From positions 1 through 64,000 of the forward strand of contig JAUQQP010000031.1 in assembly GCA_030549855.1 (NCBI GenBank): a stretch of DNA of 64,000 bases, in the 5' to 3' direction. The DNA is from Cyanobacteriota bacterium SRBZ.bins.94.201705 (GTDB lineage: Bacteria; Cyanobacteriota; Cyanobacteriia; Cyanobacteriales; Cyanobacteriaceae). Below are positions 38,529 through 47,476 of this stretch, one piece after another. Numbering within the stretch: position 1 is the stretch's first letter; every line of letters begins with the position of its first letter. The position numbers were made by a program, and so were the translations under genes. The notes beneath the pieces are model-generated. The model did not search any database and had not been told where the DNA came from. It saw only the letters and a program-made list of their open reading frames with translations.

Positions 38529-40034
38529 ATGGCTTGCAATTATTCCCATTCCTTCCGACATTACACTCCCCCTACTGTAACCCTCCAAATTTACAATCCT
38601 CAGTCATTTTGGGGTAGGTGGCCTTATCAATCTTTCCCGGAATACTTTAGTTTTCAACTGCAATTCGATGACCCTCGTAAGGGGGAACAGGGAAAAATAA
38701 TAGGCGATCGCACCCTGTTGGAGAAATTGAGGAAGGAGGTAAATGCCTACATCCAGAGGTATTTAGCAACGCCTCAGTTACTGCCAGAAGGGGAAAAATG
38801 TGACCTGCCGCCACAGCAAGACCAGGGAGAGTATATTTGTATTAGCAGAGAATCGGAGTATAGTCATCGTCTCTATTATAAGTCCTGGGAAGAGGAACAG
38901 GAGACTTTGAATATAGTGCTAAGTAGTACACAGTTGTTGGACCTGTTGAATGCCCTAGAAGCGTATTACTATGATGTTTGTGAAAGTAGGGAGAGAAAGG
39001 AAAACATTTCTAGCCACCTGGGTTTAAGTATCCTTATTACCAGTCTGGTATTTACTGGTGTGGGGGGCTGGTGGTGGTATTATGAAAGGGAGTTAACCAA
39101 TAACCCCCCGCTTAGTGATAGTCCAACGGAAAGCAATAGCACCACCGCTGACGAGACTCAAAACTTCCACCAGGTGTTGCCTCCTACTCCCCTGGATGAA
39201 AAAAAATTACCCCAGCCTATAACACCTAAACTCCCAGAAAAACTGCAAAATCAACCTCCTCTCCCTCCACCCCCCCCAATTCCTCCTACCCCCCTTGCCA
39301 AAATACAAGAAAAACCTCCTCTAGGTGAAAATAAGAAAGACTTTTTATCGGCGGAAGACAAAAAAAACCCCTACCCTGTAACCCCATCTCCGCCAAAAGG
39401 ACAAACCTCCTGGCTACCCCCTAACTCCCCAACCTCTGTAACCCCATCTCCGCCAAAAGGACAAACCTCCTGGCTACCCCCTAACTCCCCAACCTCTGTA
39501 ACCCAATCCTCTGCCGAAAAACCTAAATTGCCTGTAAGGCTTTCCAAGTTGCCAGTATTATCCCCTTCTTCGGATGGTTTGCCTCCACCGGGGGATAGTT
39601 TTGATGCTATCCCCTCCCCCCAAGAGGAAGGACAAGCCTCCTCTCTACTTGCCCCTGCCAATGACACCGTGTCTGATACAGTCTCTAATTTAGATTCTCT
39701 CTCCCCTCTGCTGGCGGCTAACAGGCTAGCGGCTAATGGCCATATTATCGCCCAGATAAAAGACTATTTTTCCTCTCGTTGGCAACCCCCTGAAAGTCTA
39801 AAGCAAAGTGTCCAGTATCGCCTGGAAATTAGTCCCGATGGCTCAGTCACTAAGATTACACCGATAGGACAAGTTGCAGTGGTATACCTAGATAAAACAG
39901 GCATGCCTCTTTTGGGAGAGAAAATAGCCCCCCCCCTTGGGGATAAGACTTCCTCCCTAACCATCCGATTGATTTTAAGCCCTGATGGCACTATTCAGGC
40001 TTTTGTTGAGGAATCTAAGGGGCTGGGAGGTTAG
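38529..40034 (+). CDS. DUF4335-type membrane protein with Pro-rich repeats
   Basis: The N-terminal region (RHYTPPTVTLQIYNPQSFWG, FQLQFDDPRKGEQGK) matches my memory of the cyanobacterial DUF4335 family. One membrane helix follows (LGLSILITSLVFTGVGGWWW, about residue 165). Then comes a long Pro/Ser-rich linker with a perfect 20-residue tandem duplication and a C-terminal beta domain with two similar ISPDGSVTKI / LSPDGTIQAF hairpins. The layout resembles TonB-like spanning proteins but no TonB motif is visible. Function unknown. Overlaps the J-protein gene by 4 bp at the 3' end. Confidence 0.8.
   Translation: MACNYSHSFRHYTPPTVTLQIYNPQSFWGRWPYQSFPEYFSFQLQFDDPRKGEQGKIIGDRTLLEKLRKEVNAYIQRYLATPQLLPEGEKCDLPPQQDQGEYICISRESEYSHRLYYKSWEEEQETLNIVLSSTQLLDLLNALEAYYYDVCESRERKENISSHLGLSILITSLVFTGVGGWWWYYERELTNNPPLSDSPTESNSTTADETQNFHQVLPPTPLDEKKLPQPITPKLPEKLQNQPPLPPPPPIPPTPLAKIQEKPPLGENKKDFLSAEDKKNPYPVTPSPPKGQTSWLPPNSPTSVTPSPPKGQTSWLPPNSPTSVTQSSAEKPKLPVRLSKLPVLSPSSDGLPPPGDSFDAIPSPQEEGQASSLLAPANDTVSDTVSNLDSLSPLLAANRLAANGHIIAQIKDYFSSRWQPPESLKQSVQYRLEISPDGSVTKITPIGQVAVVYLDKTGMPLLGEKIAPPLGDKTSSLTIRLILSPDGTIQAFVEESKGLGG
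39376..39504 (+). repeat. 60-bp tandem direct repeat, just over two copies
   Basis: Bases 39376-39444 equal 39436-39504 exactly, i.e. a 60-bp period with 69 matched positions. It is in frame within the DUF4335 gene and encodes a duplicated 20-residue Pro-rich unit. The exact nucleotide identity implies a recent duplication. Confidence 0.95.
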
Positions 40035-40996
40035 ATGTCTAAAAGCTTCTTCCGGGGATTGAATGTCTCTATCTCTCTGATTTTTTGATATAACTGTCTT
40101 TCCTCCTCACTGATTTGGGTGGGGGTGACGATATTGATTACTACAAGTTGATCCCCCCTTTCGCCGCGAATGTTGGGATAACCTTTATTGGCCAATTTTA
40201 ACACCTGTCCCGATTGTACTCCCGCAGGAAGATTCATCTTTACTAAACCGTCAATGGTAGGCACCTCAATGGCACCCCCCAATACTGCCTCCGCTGGGGT
40301 GATGGGAATCTCACAACGAATGTCTGAGCCCTCTAGAATAAAGAAAGGATGAGGCTCAATGAGAATTTCAAGATACAAGTCACCCCCATTGATGCCTTGC
40401 CCCCTCAGACGAAGTTTCTGCCCGTGATACATACAAGGGGGCATCTCTACCTCTAAAGAGCGTCCATCTTCTAGTCTAATCCTTTCCCTACCCCCTTTAT
40501 AGGCCTTCATAAGGGGAAGACTCAATTGGGCTTCAATATCTTTCGGTTGACGGAGGGGAGGCACTGATTTAACGGTTTTCGTAGTGCCTGGGCGAAAATC
40601 GCTGAAATTAGTAGCAGGGGTGCGAGACACAGGAGTTTTCCCGTGGGGGTTTCCATTGCCGTCGCTAGGGCGCTCATTATTTTGCCAGAAATTAGTAATA
40701 TTACCAGCAACAAAAGGAAATCCACCCCCTTTTCTCCCGGGAGTTGTTAGCTTTCGTCTGCCTATGCCAAAAAGAGAATTGTCATATTGTTGTCGTTTTA
40801 TGGGATCGGATAGAATGTCATAGGCTTCATTGATTTGCTTGAACATCTCTTCTGCATTTCTATCCCCCGGGTTGACATCGGGATGATACCGTCTTGCCAG
40901 ACTCCGAAATGCCCTTTTTATTTCCTCTGCAGAGGCTGATGGTGATACTCCTAATATCTGATAATAGTTGCTCACTTCTGTCCGTGGACTTGGCAT
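40031..40996 (-). CDS. DnaJ/CbpA-like J-domain co-chaperone
   Basis: An N-terminal J domain (NYYQILGVSPSASAEEIKRA, HPD motif in RRYHPDVNPGD) is followed by a Gly-rich/linker region and two DnaJ C-terminal beta domains (IRLEDGRSLEVEMPPCMYHG, DLYLEILIEPHPFFILEG). No zinc-finger CxxCxGxG repeats are present, so it is a CbpA-type rather than full DnaJ protein. It should recruit and stimulate DnaK. AGG lies upstream of the ATG. Confidence 0.92.
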   Translation of the reverse strand: MPSPRTEVSNYYQILGVSPSASAEEIKRAFRSLARRYHPDVNPGDRNAEEMFKQINEAYDILSDPIKRQQYDNSLFGIGRRKLTTPGRKGGGFPFVAGNITNFWQNNERPSDGNGNPHGKTPVSRTPATNFSDFRPGTTKTVKSVPPLRQPKDIEAQLSLPLMKAYKGGRERIRLEDGRSLEVEMPPCMYHGQKLRLRGQGINGGDLYLEILIEPHPFFILEGSDIRCEIPITPAEAVLGGAIEVPTIDGLVKMNLPAGVQSGQVLKLANKGYPNIRGERGDQLVVINIVTPTQISEEERQLYQKIREIETFNPRKKLLDI

Positions 40997-41177
40997 TGTC
41001 GACTACCTGGGATATTCCCTTAAATTGACGCCAGTAGTTGAAACTAACTGGGTTGGAGTTGCCAGTGAGTGGTGTTCATTTATCTTTATCATGATAGGCT
41101 ACTCCTCCCCAACTTTACTACGGGTTTCCCCACCTATAGCTGCTCTGATTGATCATATCAGAATTATTCTAGTACTT

Positions 41178-42293
41178 CTAACTGGTTTGCAGCTTGGATT
41201 GGAGGAAATTTACAATGCCCTGTCTTTCTACTAAGCCTAACACATAGCCGTCCTCCCTCACCACGGTTATCTCTGATTCCTTATTTTGTTCCAACAGTTT
41301 GACTACTTCCAAGAGGGAAACGGTTTCTACCACCGTTTTGATGTCATCCTTGGGATTCATTACCTCTGCTACCCGAATTTCATTCCACTGGGAAGTGGGG
41401 ATGGTGCGCAATTTTTCCACTGGTATAACCCCTATGAGGATGCCATTTTCGTCAGTTACTAGAAATCTCTGCCAGGCTTTTTTCCCTATAATGTACTCGT
41501 TGACAAATTCCCTGATGCTTAAATCCCCCCTTACAATTGGACTGTTGGGTGTTATGGCTTCCTTGGCTAGGTAGTGTTTGAGTCTGTCTTCGATTTCGGC
41601 AGATTGGGCGGCAATACCAGCATTTTGCAATAAAAACCAACCTACTAGGGCTGTCCAAATACTACCAAAGGGTATAATGCCCAGTGTACCTAATAGTCCC
41701 ACCATTACTGCCGTCCAACCAAAAAATTCTCCCACATGGCCGGCAAAAATGATCCCCTTCTGGGGATTGCCTGTTATCTTCCACACAATCGCCTTCAAAA
41801 CATTGCCCCCATCCAGGGGTAACCCCGGTATCATGTTGAATAGTGCCAGGATAAGATTAATTGTCGCCAATAGGGATACTATTGACCGTAAAAATAGTGG
41901 CATTGTCACATGGGTTTCTACTAATAACAGAATACTGAATAGGATCAAACTTACTACAGGCCCAGCAATGGCTACCAAAAAAGCCTCCAGGGGTGTATTG
42001 GATTCCTTCTCTAAAGTCGCCAACCCGCCAAATATGAATAGGGTGATTGACTTCACCTTTATCCCCTGACTTTGGGCTACAAAACTATGACCTAATTCAT
42101 GGGCTAGTACAGATGCAAACAAGAGTAGCGAAGCTAAAAGTCCTAATAACCAGGGAAAAATACCCGGCAGATTGGTTTGATAGGCTAAGTCTACCCCCAA
42201 AGTCAAAGTCATCAAACTCAACACTAGAAACCAAGAGGGGTGTATGTAAAAGGGGATGCCAAATAAATTCCCAACCTTTATGCTTCCCTTCAT
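41178..42293 (-). CDS. Site-2-type M50 metalloprotease with CBS domains
   Basis: A membrane protease with the zinc motif in VLAHELGHSFVAQSQGI and the third ligand in GLPLDGGNVLKAI, several hydrophobic helices, and a C-terminal pair of CBS domains (about residues 245-365; FLVTDENGILIGVIPVEKL, ITVVREDGYVLGLVERQG). This is the SpoIVFB-like S2P layout, in which CBS domains sense nucleotides. It may perform intramembrane proteolysis of regulators such as anti-sigma factors; the substrate is unknown. GGAGA lies upstream of the ATG. Confidence 0.9.
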   Translation of the reverse strand: MKGSIKVGNLFGIPFYIHPSWFLVLSLMTLTLGVDLAYQTNLPGIFPWLLGLLASLLLFASVLAHELGHSFVAQSQGIKVKSITLFIFGGLATLEKESNTPLEAFLVAIAGPVVSLILFSILLLVETHVTMPLFLRSIVSLLATINLILALFNMIPGLPLDGGNVLKAIVWKITGNPQKGIIFAGHVGEFFGWTAVMVGLLGTLGIIPFGSIWTALVGWFLLQNAGIAAQSAEIEDRLKHYLAKEAITPNSPIVRGDLSIREFVNEYIIGKKAWQRFLVTDENGILIGVIPVEKLRTIPTSQWNEIRVAEVMNPKDDIKTVVETVSLLEVVKLLEQNKESEITVVREDGYVLGLVERQGIVNFLQSKLQTS

Positions 42294-42595
42294 AATCTAA
42301 AAATCTCCTTTTCTTTTATTACTTTTGGCTGACATTTCATTCTGGCAATTTGGATGTTTAAACGCCCTCTGTCGTTAAATATTTGACCCAATTTTGTATG
42401 TGTTCACCTCTTCTATTGTAAATCATATCTGTAGGGCTCTGGTCACAAAAATATAGTGTCAACCGTCCAGAGGGCTTTCGGTTATCCCATTTATCTTTCT
42501 CTATAAACCCATCATTTGTGGCTAGCCATGGGATAATCAAATTCCTGACGCCGAATCTATACTCTTTGTCAGTATCTTAAAAATAAAACTATATC
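42294..42595. other. Intergenic region between the M50 protease and lnt
   Basis: 302 bp divergent region. It contains an open minus-strand frame (42358-42576, described separately) and otherwise AT-rich sequence without a recognisable terminator or RNA. Confidence 0.5.
42358..42540 (-). pseudogene. Possible gene remnant or short unknown ORF
   Basis: A minus-strand frame open from 42576 to a stop at 42358 reads like protein (KDKWDNRKPSGRLTLYFCDQ, IYNRRGEHIQNWVKYL) but has no ATG near its head; only a TTG at 42540 with no ribosome site. The composition looks coding rather than random, so it may be the 3' remnant of a lost gene. I do not recognise a family. Confidence 0.25.
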
Positions 42596-42598
42596 GTG

Positions 42599-44215
42599 AT
42601 GGATGATTATAGGATGGTAAAACCTTATTTATTCGCTGATAAAAACTCCCTGATTCTCTCCCTTCTCGGGGGAATTGCCATGGGTTTAACTGTGGCACCA
42701 TTTAATCTTTTCCCTTTGGCATTTGGGGCGATTATTCCTCTTATTTCTGTAGCAGTAGGTAAAAATTTTTTCCAGGCAATTTTAGCTGGTTTTTTATGGG
42801 GAGTTGGTTTCCATGGATTAGTGTTATTTTGGATTACTGGTATTCATCCCATGACTTGGATGGGAGTGCCATGGTTTTATAGTATTTTAATCGCCCTTTT
42901 CTGTTGGCTTTTTATCACTGGCTGGGGGACACTTTTAGTGACAATTTGGGCCGGGGCAATTAACCTACTATCTCGCTATATATCGCCTAAATTTTGTCTT
43001 TTAAGTCCTCCTGTAACCCTCCCAATTGCTGGCGTCACTTTGTGGTGCATTTTGGAGACAATTTGGAGTAATACTCCCCTGTGGTGGTCATCCCTAGCAC
43101 TTACTCAAAGTCCACACAATCTCTATCTCCTTCAACTGTTAAAATTTTCGGGCACTACCACTGTGACTGGTATCATAGTCTTGGTTAATTTTCTCTTTTA
43201 CCAAGCCATAGCTGGGGGATTCATTGTAAGAAATAACGGCAAAAAATTAGTTAACATACTCCTAGGAATTGTGATACTGTTTTCAACTCACTGTGGCGGT
43301 TATGCTGTCTACAATAAGCCTCTGGCAGAAAAGCCGGAACAGGGAATAAAAGTAGGAATAATTCAGGGGAATATCCCCAATGAAATTAAACTAGAAGACC
43401 CAGGGTTTCAGAGGGCTATTGTTAACTATACCAGGGGATATATACAACTGGCAAGAGAGGGGGTAGATTTGGTGTTAACCCCAGAGACAGCCTTGCCTTT
43501 TTTCTATGATGATATTCGCGAAAAAATAAGGTTCAATCAAATCATAAAACAGGAGAAAACTCCAATTATACTAGGGGCATTTTACTCTTTCAATGGGGAA
43601 GATTATGCCAATAGTTTGTTAAGCATCAACGGAGAGGGGAAGGTAATTTCTAGATATGACAAAATTAAACTGGTGCCTTTGGGGGAATATATACCGCTGG
43701 AGGGATTTTTGGGAAATATAATCAGAAGACTATCGCCGTTAGATACCCGCCTAGTAGCCGGCAGCAACCAACAAGTATTTTACACCCCCTTTGGCAAGGC
43801 TATTGCCGCTATTTGTTACGACTCTGCTTTCAGTGAGGTATTCCGACAACAAGCTTTGAAAGGAGGAGAGTTTATTGTCAGCGCCGCCAACAACGCCCAT
43901 TATAACAAAAACATGCCCCTACAACACCATGCCTTGGATGTGATGCGAGGGATTGAAATGGATAGATGGGTGGCCAGGGCAACTAATACCGGCTATTCTG
44001 CTATTATAGACCCCCATGGTAACACTGTTTGGCTCTCTGAACTGGATAAATACCAAACCCACAGTCATCTAATCTATCGTCGTCAAACTGCTACTTTCTA
44101 TCTGTTATGGGGGGATTGGCTATTGAAAATCCTTCTAGCTGCTAATGTTGTTAATTTCTCCCCCCTCGCCATCTATGGTTTTAGAAATCTTACTGGGAAA
44201 CCGGCAAAAAAATAA
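42599..44215 (+). CDS. lnt: Apolipoprotein N-acyltransferase
   Basis: The N-terminal half has about six membrane helices and the C-terminal half a nitrilase-like domain. The catalytic triad is visible: Glu in VLTPETALP (about 297), Lys in RYDKIKLVPLGEYIP (356 or 358) and Cys in AICYDSAFSE (about 407). Lnt adds the third acyl chain to lipoproteins such as the one encoded at 5969. The start is ATG 42599 or the GTG immediately before it; the ribosome site is poor. A stem-loop follows the gene. Confidence 0.93.
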   Translation: MDDYRMVKPYLFADKNSLILSLLGGIAMGLTVAPFNLFPLAFGAIIPLISVAVGKNFFQAILAGFLWGVGFHGLVLFWITGIHPMTWMGVPWFYSILIALFCWLFITGWGTLLVTIWAGAINLLSRYISPKFCLLSPPVTLPIAGVTLWCILETIWSNTPLWWSSLALTQSPHNLYLLQLLKFSGTTTVTGIIVLVNFLFYQAIAGGFIVRNNGKKLVNILLGIVILFSTHCGGYAVYNKPLAEKPEQGIKVGIIQGNIPNEIKLEDPGFQRAIVNYTRGYIQLAREGVDLVLTPETALPFFYDDIREKIRFNQIIKQEKTPIILGAFYSFNGEDYANSLLSINGEGKVISRYDKIKLVPLGEYIPLEGFLGNIIRRLSPLDTRLVAGSNQQVFYTPFGKAIAAICYDSAFSEVFRQQALKGGEFIVSAANNAHYNKNMPLQHHALDVMRGIEMDRWVARATNTGYSAIIDPHGNTVWLSELDKYQTHSHLIYRRQTATFYLLWGDWLLKILLAANVVNFSPLAIYGFRNLTGKPAKK

Positions 44216-44241
44216 AACAACAAGAGTGGAAAAAAATACCT

Positions 44242-44291
44242 AAACAAGCCAACCGGGGGGGAATAAATCCCTTCTTTTAACAGCTTGTTTT
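44242..44291 (+). terminator. Candidate terminator/stem-loop after lnt
   Basis: AAACAAGC at 44242 pairs with GCTTGTTT ending near 44290, with a smaller GGG/CCC hairpin inside. It ends in TTTT but lacks a long U-tract. Confidence 0.45.
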
Positions 44292-44375
44292 AACGGCAAC
44301 ACAATGATTTTTCGGATGATTCTTGATAGAATTAAATTGATAGCTTATATTGTTCAGGACTAGACAATTGTTGAT

Positions 44376-44798
44376 ATGTACGATAATAGCACTAAAGTAA
44401 TTCAGAGGGAGAAACAAAGCCAGCAATACGATTGTGTGATGGCGGAAATGTCGCCGGCTGCCCTAGCAATGGTGGCGGATTTCTTCAAGGTGTTGTCAGA
44501 GACTAGCCGTTTAACTATAGTCTGCAGTTTGCGAAATGGCCCAAAAAATGTTACGGAAATTATTGAAAAAACAAAATTGGGGCAAGCTAACGTCTCTAAA
44601 CACCTTAAGATTCTAGCCCAAGCTGGCATAGTCTCCCGATACCAAAAGGGGATTCACGTGTACTATCAAATTGCCAACCCCTTTGTTTTCGAGTTGTGTG
44701 ACTTAGTATGTAATTCCCTTTCCATTCAGATTCAACAACAACACCAACAGCTGGCACAAATTAGAATGATGCAACAGACACTGGAGGGGAATAGTTGA
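44376..44798 (+). CDS. ArsR-family winged-helix transcriptional regulator
   Basis: A typical ArsR/SmtB DNA-binding core: DFFKVLSETSRLTIVCSLRN, NVTEIIEKTKLGQANVSKHL, KILAQAGIVSRYQKGIHVYY. The metal-site CxC of ArsR/SmtB in the recognition helix is not present, so the signal may be non-metal or the site lies elsewhere. The N-terminus carries about 30 extra residues. No obvious target gene is adjacent; the downstream gene is small and unrelated. Confidence 0.88.
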   Translation: MYDNSTKVIQREKQSQQYDCVMAEMSPAALAMVADFFKVLSETSRLTIVCSLRNGPKNVTEIIEKTKLGQANVSKHLKILAQAGIVSRYQKGIHVYYQIANPFVFELCDLVCNSLSIQIQQQHQQLAQIRMMQQTLEGNS

Positions 44799-45104
44799 AA
44801 AAATTCTGCCAAAAATCCTCTCGTCTCCGAAGTGTTTGCTAGAATTTAATTTCTCTTTAAACTACCCCCTTTTTTGTCTCCAAGCTAACTAAGTGTTAAT
44901 ACCTAGGCAGGATTCCTATTGAGGAAAAAATAGAGAAAACAGAAACCCCTTGAGAAATTCAACGGAATGAGTGAAAATAATAGTAGGGGCATTTTATGTC
45001 TTTTTTTTGTTAAAATTTGCTCAAGGGAGCCCATTTTTTCTAGGATAAATGTTAGAATCAATGGGCAAGAGAATACAGGCAAAGGCAATAATAAATAGGG
45101 AATT
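44799..45104. other. Intergenic region, AT-rich
   Basis: 306 bp between the ArsR gene and the 96-residue ORF. I see no RNA gene, no strong hairpin and no credible ORF in it. Confidence 0.5.
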
Positions 45105-45395
45105 ATGAGTGAACTGTCCAACGGCAACAACATGGGAGAACATCTGAGTCGTGACGAGAGGGTTAGACAACTGGAGAACATGATCAAAACCCTACAAATT
45201 GCAGATCAAATCTCCCAGAATGGCTATCTGATTACCAGTTCAGAGTTAGCTGACCTAATGGACATCAACGCTAGTGCCGTCACCAGTAGGGGAGACGAAT
45301 GGCCGTGGCGCAACTGGCTGGTTTCTAGGGTGAGGAGAGAGGGGAATCAGATTCTTTGGCAATTAGAAAGAATCGAACCCCGTCCTGAGAAATAA
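45105..45395 (+). CDS. Small conserved hypothetical with HTH-like region
   Basis: A 96-residue protein. Residues about 20-75 (ADQISQNGYLITSSELADLM, INASAVTSRGDEWPWRNW) look like a winged-helix-type recognition segment, followed by LVSRVRREGNQILWQLERI. I know similar proteins only as cyanobacterial conserved hypotheticals. TAGGGA precedes the ATG at weak spacing. It stands alone before the terminator region of the convergent fba gene. Confidence 0.7.
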   Translation: MSELSNGNNMGEHLSRDERVRQLENMIKTLQIADQISQNGYLITSSELADLMDINASAVTSRGDEWPWRNWLVSRVRREGNQILWQLERIEPRPEK

Positions 45396-45403
45396 GGTGA
45401 GAT

Positions 45404-45428
45404 AAAAAAATACCCCCCGCAAGGGGGG
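45404..45428 (-). terminator. Intrinsic terminator of fba
   Basis: Read on the minus strand this is a perfect CCCCCC / GGGGGG stem with a four-base loop (45413-45428), then TA and seven T (complement of 45404-45410). It lies about 50 bp past the fba stop. A second, weaker G/C hairpin at 45429-45456 precedes it. Confidence 0.85.
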
Positions 45429-45477
45429 CCCCCCTGGTGGGCTTAACCCCTGGGGGAGAATACTGCCGTATAAATAA

Positions 45478-46551
45478 CTATACCACGATGGTGGTCTTGG
45501 CCTTCAGTTCGCCCTTGGCATACTTGGCGGCGTAGTCGTCCAGGCTCATTTGTTTGATCTTGCTGGCATTACCGGCAGTCCAGAATTGCTGATAGCGCTC
45601 CATGCATACTTGTTTCATGTATTTGATGGAGGGCTTAAGGAAGTGACGGGGGTCAAAGTTGGAGGGATCTTTAGCTGCCGCCTCACGGATGGCCGCGGTG
45701 ATTGCCAGACGGTTGTCGGTGTCGATGTTTACCTTGCGTACGCCGCTTTTGATGCCTTTTTGGATTTCTTCGATGGGAACTCCGTAGGTTTCACGGATGC
45801 TACCACCGTATTGGTTGATCATGTCAATCCATTCTTTGGGTACAGAAGAAGACCCATGCATTACCAGGTGGGTATTGGGCAGTTTGGCATGGATTTCTTC
45901 AATACGGCTGATGGCCAGGATTTCACCGGTGGGTTTGCGGCTGAACTTGTAGGCGCCGTGGCTGGTGCCAATAGCTACGGCCAAAGCGTCTACCTGGGTT
46001 CTTTCTACGAATTCTACCGCCTGATCGGGGTCTGTGAGCAACTGAGAGCGATCCAATTTGCCTTCAAACCCGTGGCCGTCTTCGGCATCCCCCATGCCAG
46101 TTTCTAGGGAGCCTAAGCACCCCAATTCGCCTTCTACACTTACCCCTACGGCGTGGGCTACCTTTACTACTTCTGCTGTAACACGAACGTTGTACTCGAA
46201 ATCAGAGGGGGTTTTAGCGTCTTCCAGCAGAGACCCATCCATCATAACACTGGTAAAACCATTGCGGATGGCACTGTAGCAGGTAGCTGGGCTGTTACCA
46301 TGGTCTTGGTGTAGGGCGATGGGGATATGGGGATAGGTTTCCGCCGCCGCCAACACCAGGTGGCGCAAAAAGTTCTCCCCGGCATAGGCGCGTGCCCCAC
46401 GGGAAGCCTGTAGAATTACAGGACTATCAGTTTCGTGGGCCGCCTCCATGATGGCCTTTACCTGCTCCAGGTTGTTCACGTTGAAGGCCGGAATCCCGTA
46501 ATCGTGTTCAGCGGCGTGATCCAACAACAACCGCATTGGCACCAAACCCAT
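45478..46551 (-). CDS. fba: Class II fructose-1,6-bisphosphate aldolase, Calvin-cycle subtype
   Basis: A zinc aldolase acting on fructose-1,6- and probably sedoheptulose-1,7-bisphosphate in gluconeogenesis and the Calvin cycle. The start [20 protein letters not shown], the zinc motif [31 protein letters not shown] and [11 protein letters not shown] are intact at 357 residues. AAGGAGGG sits before the ATG, implying strong translation. It is monocistronic with a strong terminator. Confidence 0.96.
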   Translation of the reverse strand: MGLVPMRLLLDHAAEHDYGIPAFNVNNLEQVKAIMEAAHETDSPVILQASRGARAYAGENFLRHLVLAAAETYPHIPIALHQDHGNSPATCYSAIRNGFTSVMMDGSLLEDAKTPSDFEYNVRVTAEVVKVAHAVGVSVEGELGCLGSLETGMGDAEDGHGFEGKLDRSQLLTDPDQAVEFVERTQVDALAVAIGTSHGAYKFSRKPTGEILAISRIEEIHAKLPNTHLVMHGSSSVPKEWIDMINQYGGSIRETYGVPIEEIQKGIKSGVRKVNIDTDNRLAITAAIREAAAKDPSNFDPRHFLKPSIKYMKQVCMERYQQFWTAGNASKIKQMSLDDYAAKYAKGELKAKTTIVV

Positions 46552-46686
46552 AATAGTCCCTCCTTAACCTTTTCTTAACTTGTTTGACCCTTATATTTGT
46601 TAAGAATCTTAACCTATTATGGGTCTATCTTAAGACATTTTTTGTTTTTTGGGTACTGTCCCCCTGGAGAAGGACAAGCCCCATCC

Positions 46687-47145
46687 CTACCAACGATGTC
46701 TGCCTGGGCGAGAAGCCTGTCTTTGCCTCAGCAAGTCGCCCCATTGTTGTCTTTGTTCGGGGGTGAGAATATTTCGCATTTCTAGCATACTCTCAAATGA
46801 AAGGGTCTGTATTTTCTGTTCTAGGGCAATAATCTTCTGGTGTTGGTTACGCAGGTTGGTTTCTGACTCGTTTTTGGCCATCATTTCCCGGAGAATGTTC
46901 CTCTCGGCGCGTAATTGCTCTTTCAGACTGCTGATTTGTGGCCAGTATTTTTCTCTGACGGCGGCCATTTTTTGTCGTTGTTCAGGGGTAAGATTAAGTC
47001 TCCCCATCATCTTGTCTTCTTTCATCCACCCCTTGTTTTCATTTCCCATGGCGGGGGATGGCATACCTTGGGCTAATACAGCAGTATTTACACCAGCACC
47101 GGCAAAAAGGGTGATAACCGCTAAACCTGTAATCAGTTTGTTCAT
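46687..47145 (-). CDS. Periplasmic LTXXQ (Spy/CpxP-like) protein
   Basis: A signal peptide (LITGLAVITLFAGAGVNTAV, cleavage near LAQ) precedes a helical domain with two LTPEQRQ motifs (RLNLTPEQRQKMAAVREKYW and NILTPEQRQQWGDLL) bracketing a Gln/Glu-rich coiled coil, the hallmark of Spy/CpxP periplasmic chaperone or sensor proteins. The ATG at 47145 follows AAGGAGG. It is the last gene of a sigma factor / anti-sigma / LTXXQ cluster, which points to an envelope-stress role. Confidence 0.88.
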   Translation of the reverse strand: MNKLITGLAVITLFAGAGVNTAVLAQGMPSPAMGNENKGWMKEDKMMGRLNLTPEQRQKMAAVREKYWPQISSLKEQLRAERNILREMMAKNESETNLRNQHQKIIALEQKIQTLSFESMLEMRNILTPEQRQQWGDLLRQRQASRPGRHRW

Positions 47146-47158
47146 GGTTGTAACCTCC

Positions 47159-47476
47159 TTATTTGGCATAACTGAACTCACTACTTGTAGTAGACAAATT
47201 CCAGACTTCCATCATAAAGGCTTCTATTTCCTCCCCTCCACCGGAGGCCATCTGAGGAGATTTGCCACAGTTGCCCAGAAACCAGCAATACCCCCCCACC
47301 AAGACGGCAGCCGTGGGAAGGGATAACCACCACCAGGGCTTCCTCCTTCTGGCTTGTGGCACTTCTGAGGCGCTGATGGCCTTCATGATGGACTCCTCTA
47401 GATGGGGTGGGGAGGGGGGTGCCGTGGGACAATGGACTTTCAGAAAATTTACTAGTGGTTCGTCTTCTATAGTCAT
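47159..47476 (-). CDS. Putative membrane anti-sigma factor
   Basis: A 105-residue protein with a basic cytosolic stretch before one membrane helix (PWWWLSLPTAAVLVGGYCWF) and a short external tail. Its ATG overlaps the stop of the ECF sigma gene as ATGA, so translation is coupled. Position and topology suggest it is the cognate anti-sigma factor, but no zinc-binding HxxxCxxC motif is present and I cannot confirm the fold. The LTXXQ gene follows 13 bp later. Confidence 0.75.
   Translation of the reverse strand: MTIEDEPLVNFLKVHCPTAPPSPPHLEESIMKAISASEVPQARRRKPWWWLSLPTAAVLVGGYCWFLGNCGKSPQMASGGGEEIEAFMMEVWNLSTTSSEFSYAK

Noticed and set aside
39376-39504. CRISPR-like repeat
   Set aside because: Only two tandem copies without spacers, in frame inside a gene; an ordinary coding duplication.
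41578-42069. 163-residue plus-strand ORF
   Set aside because: Antisense shadow of the M50 protease gene, which has clear motifs.
46649-47326. 225-residue plus-strand ORF
   Set aside because: Runs antisense through the LTXXQ and anti-sigma genes, both better supported by signal peptide, motifs and ribosome sites.
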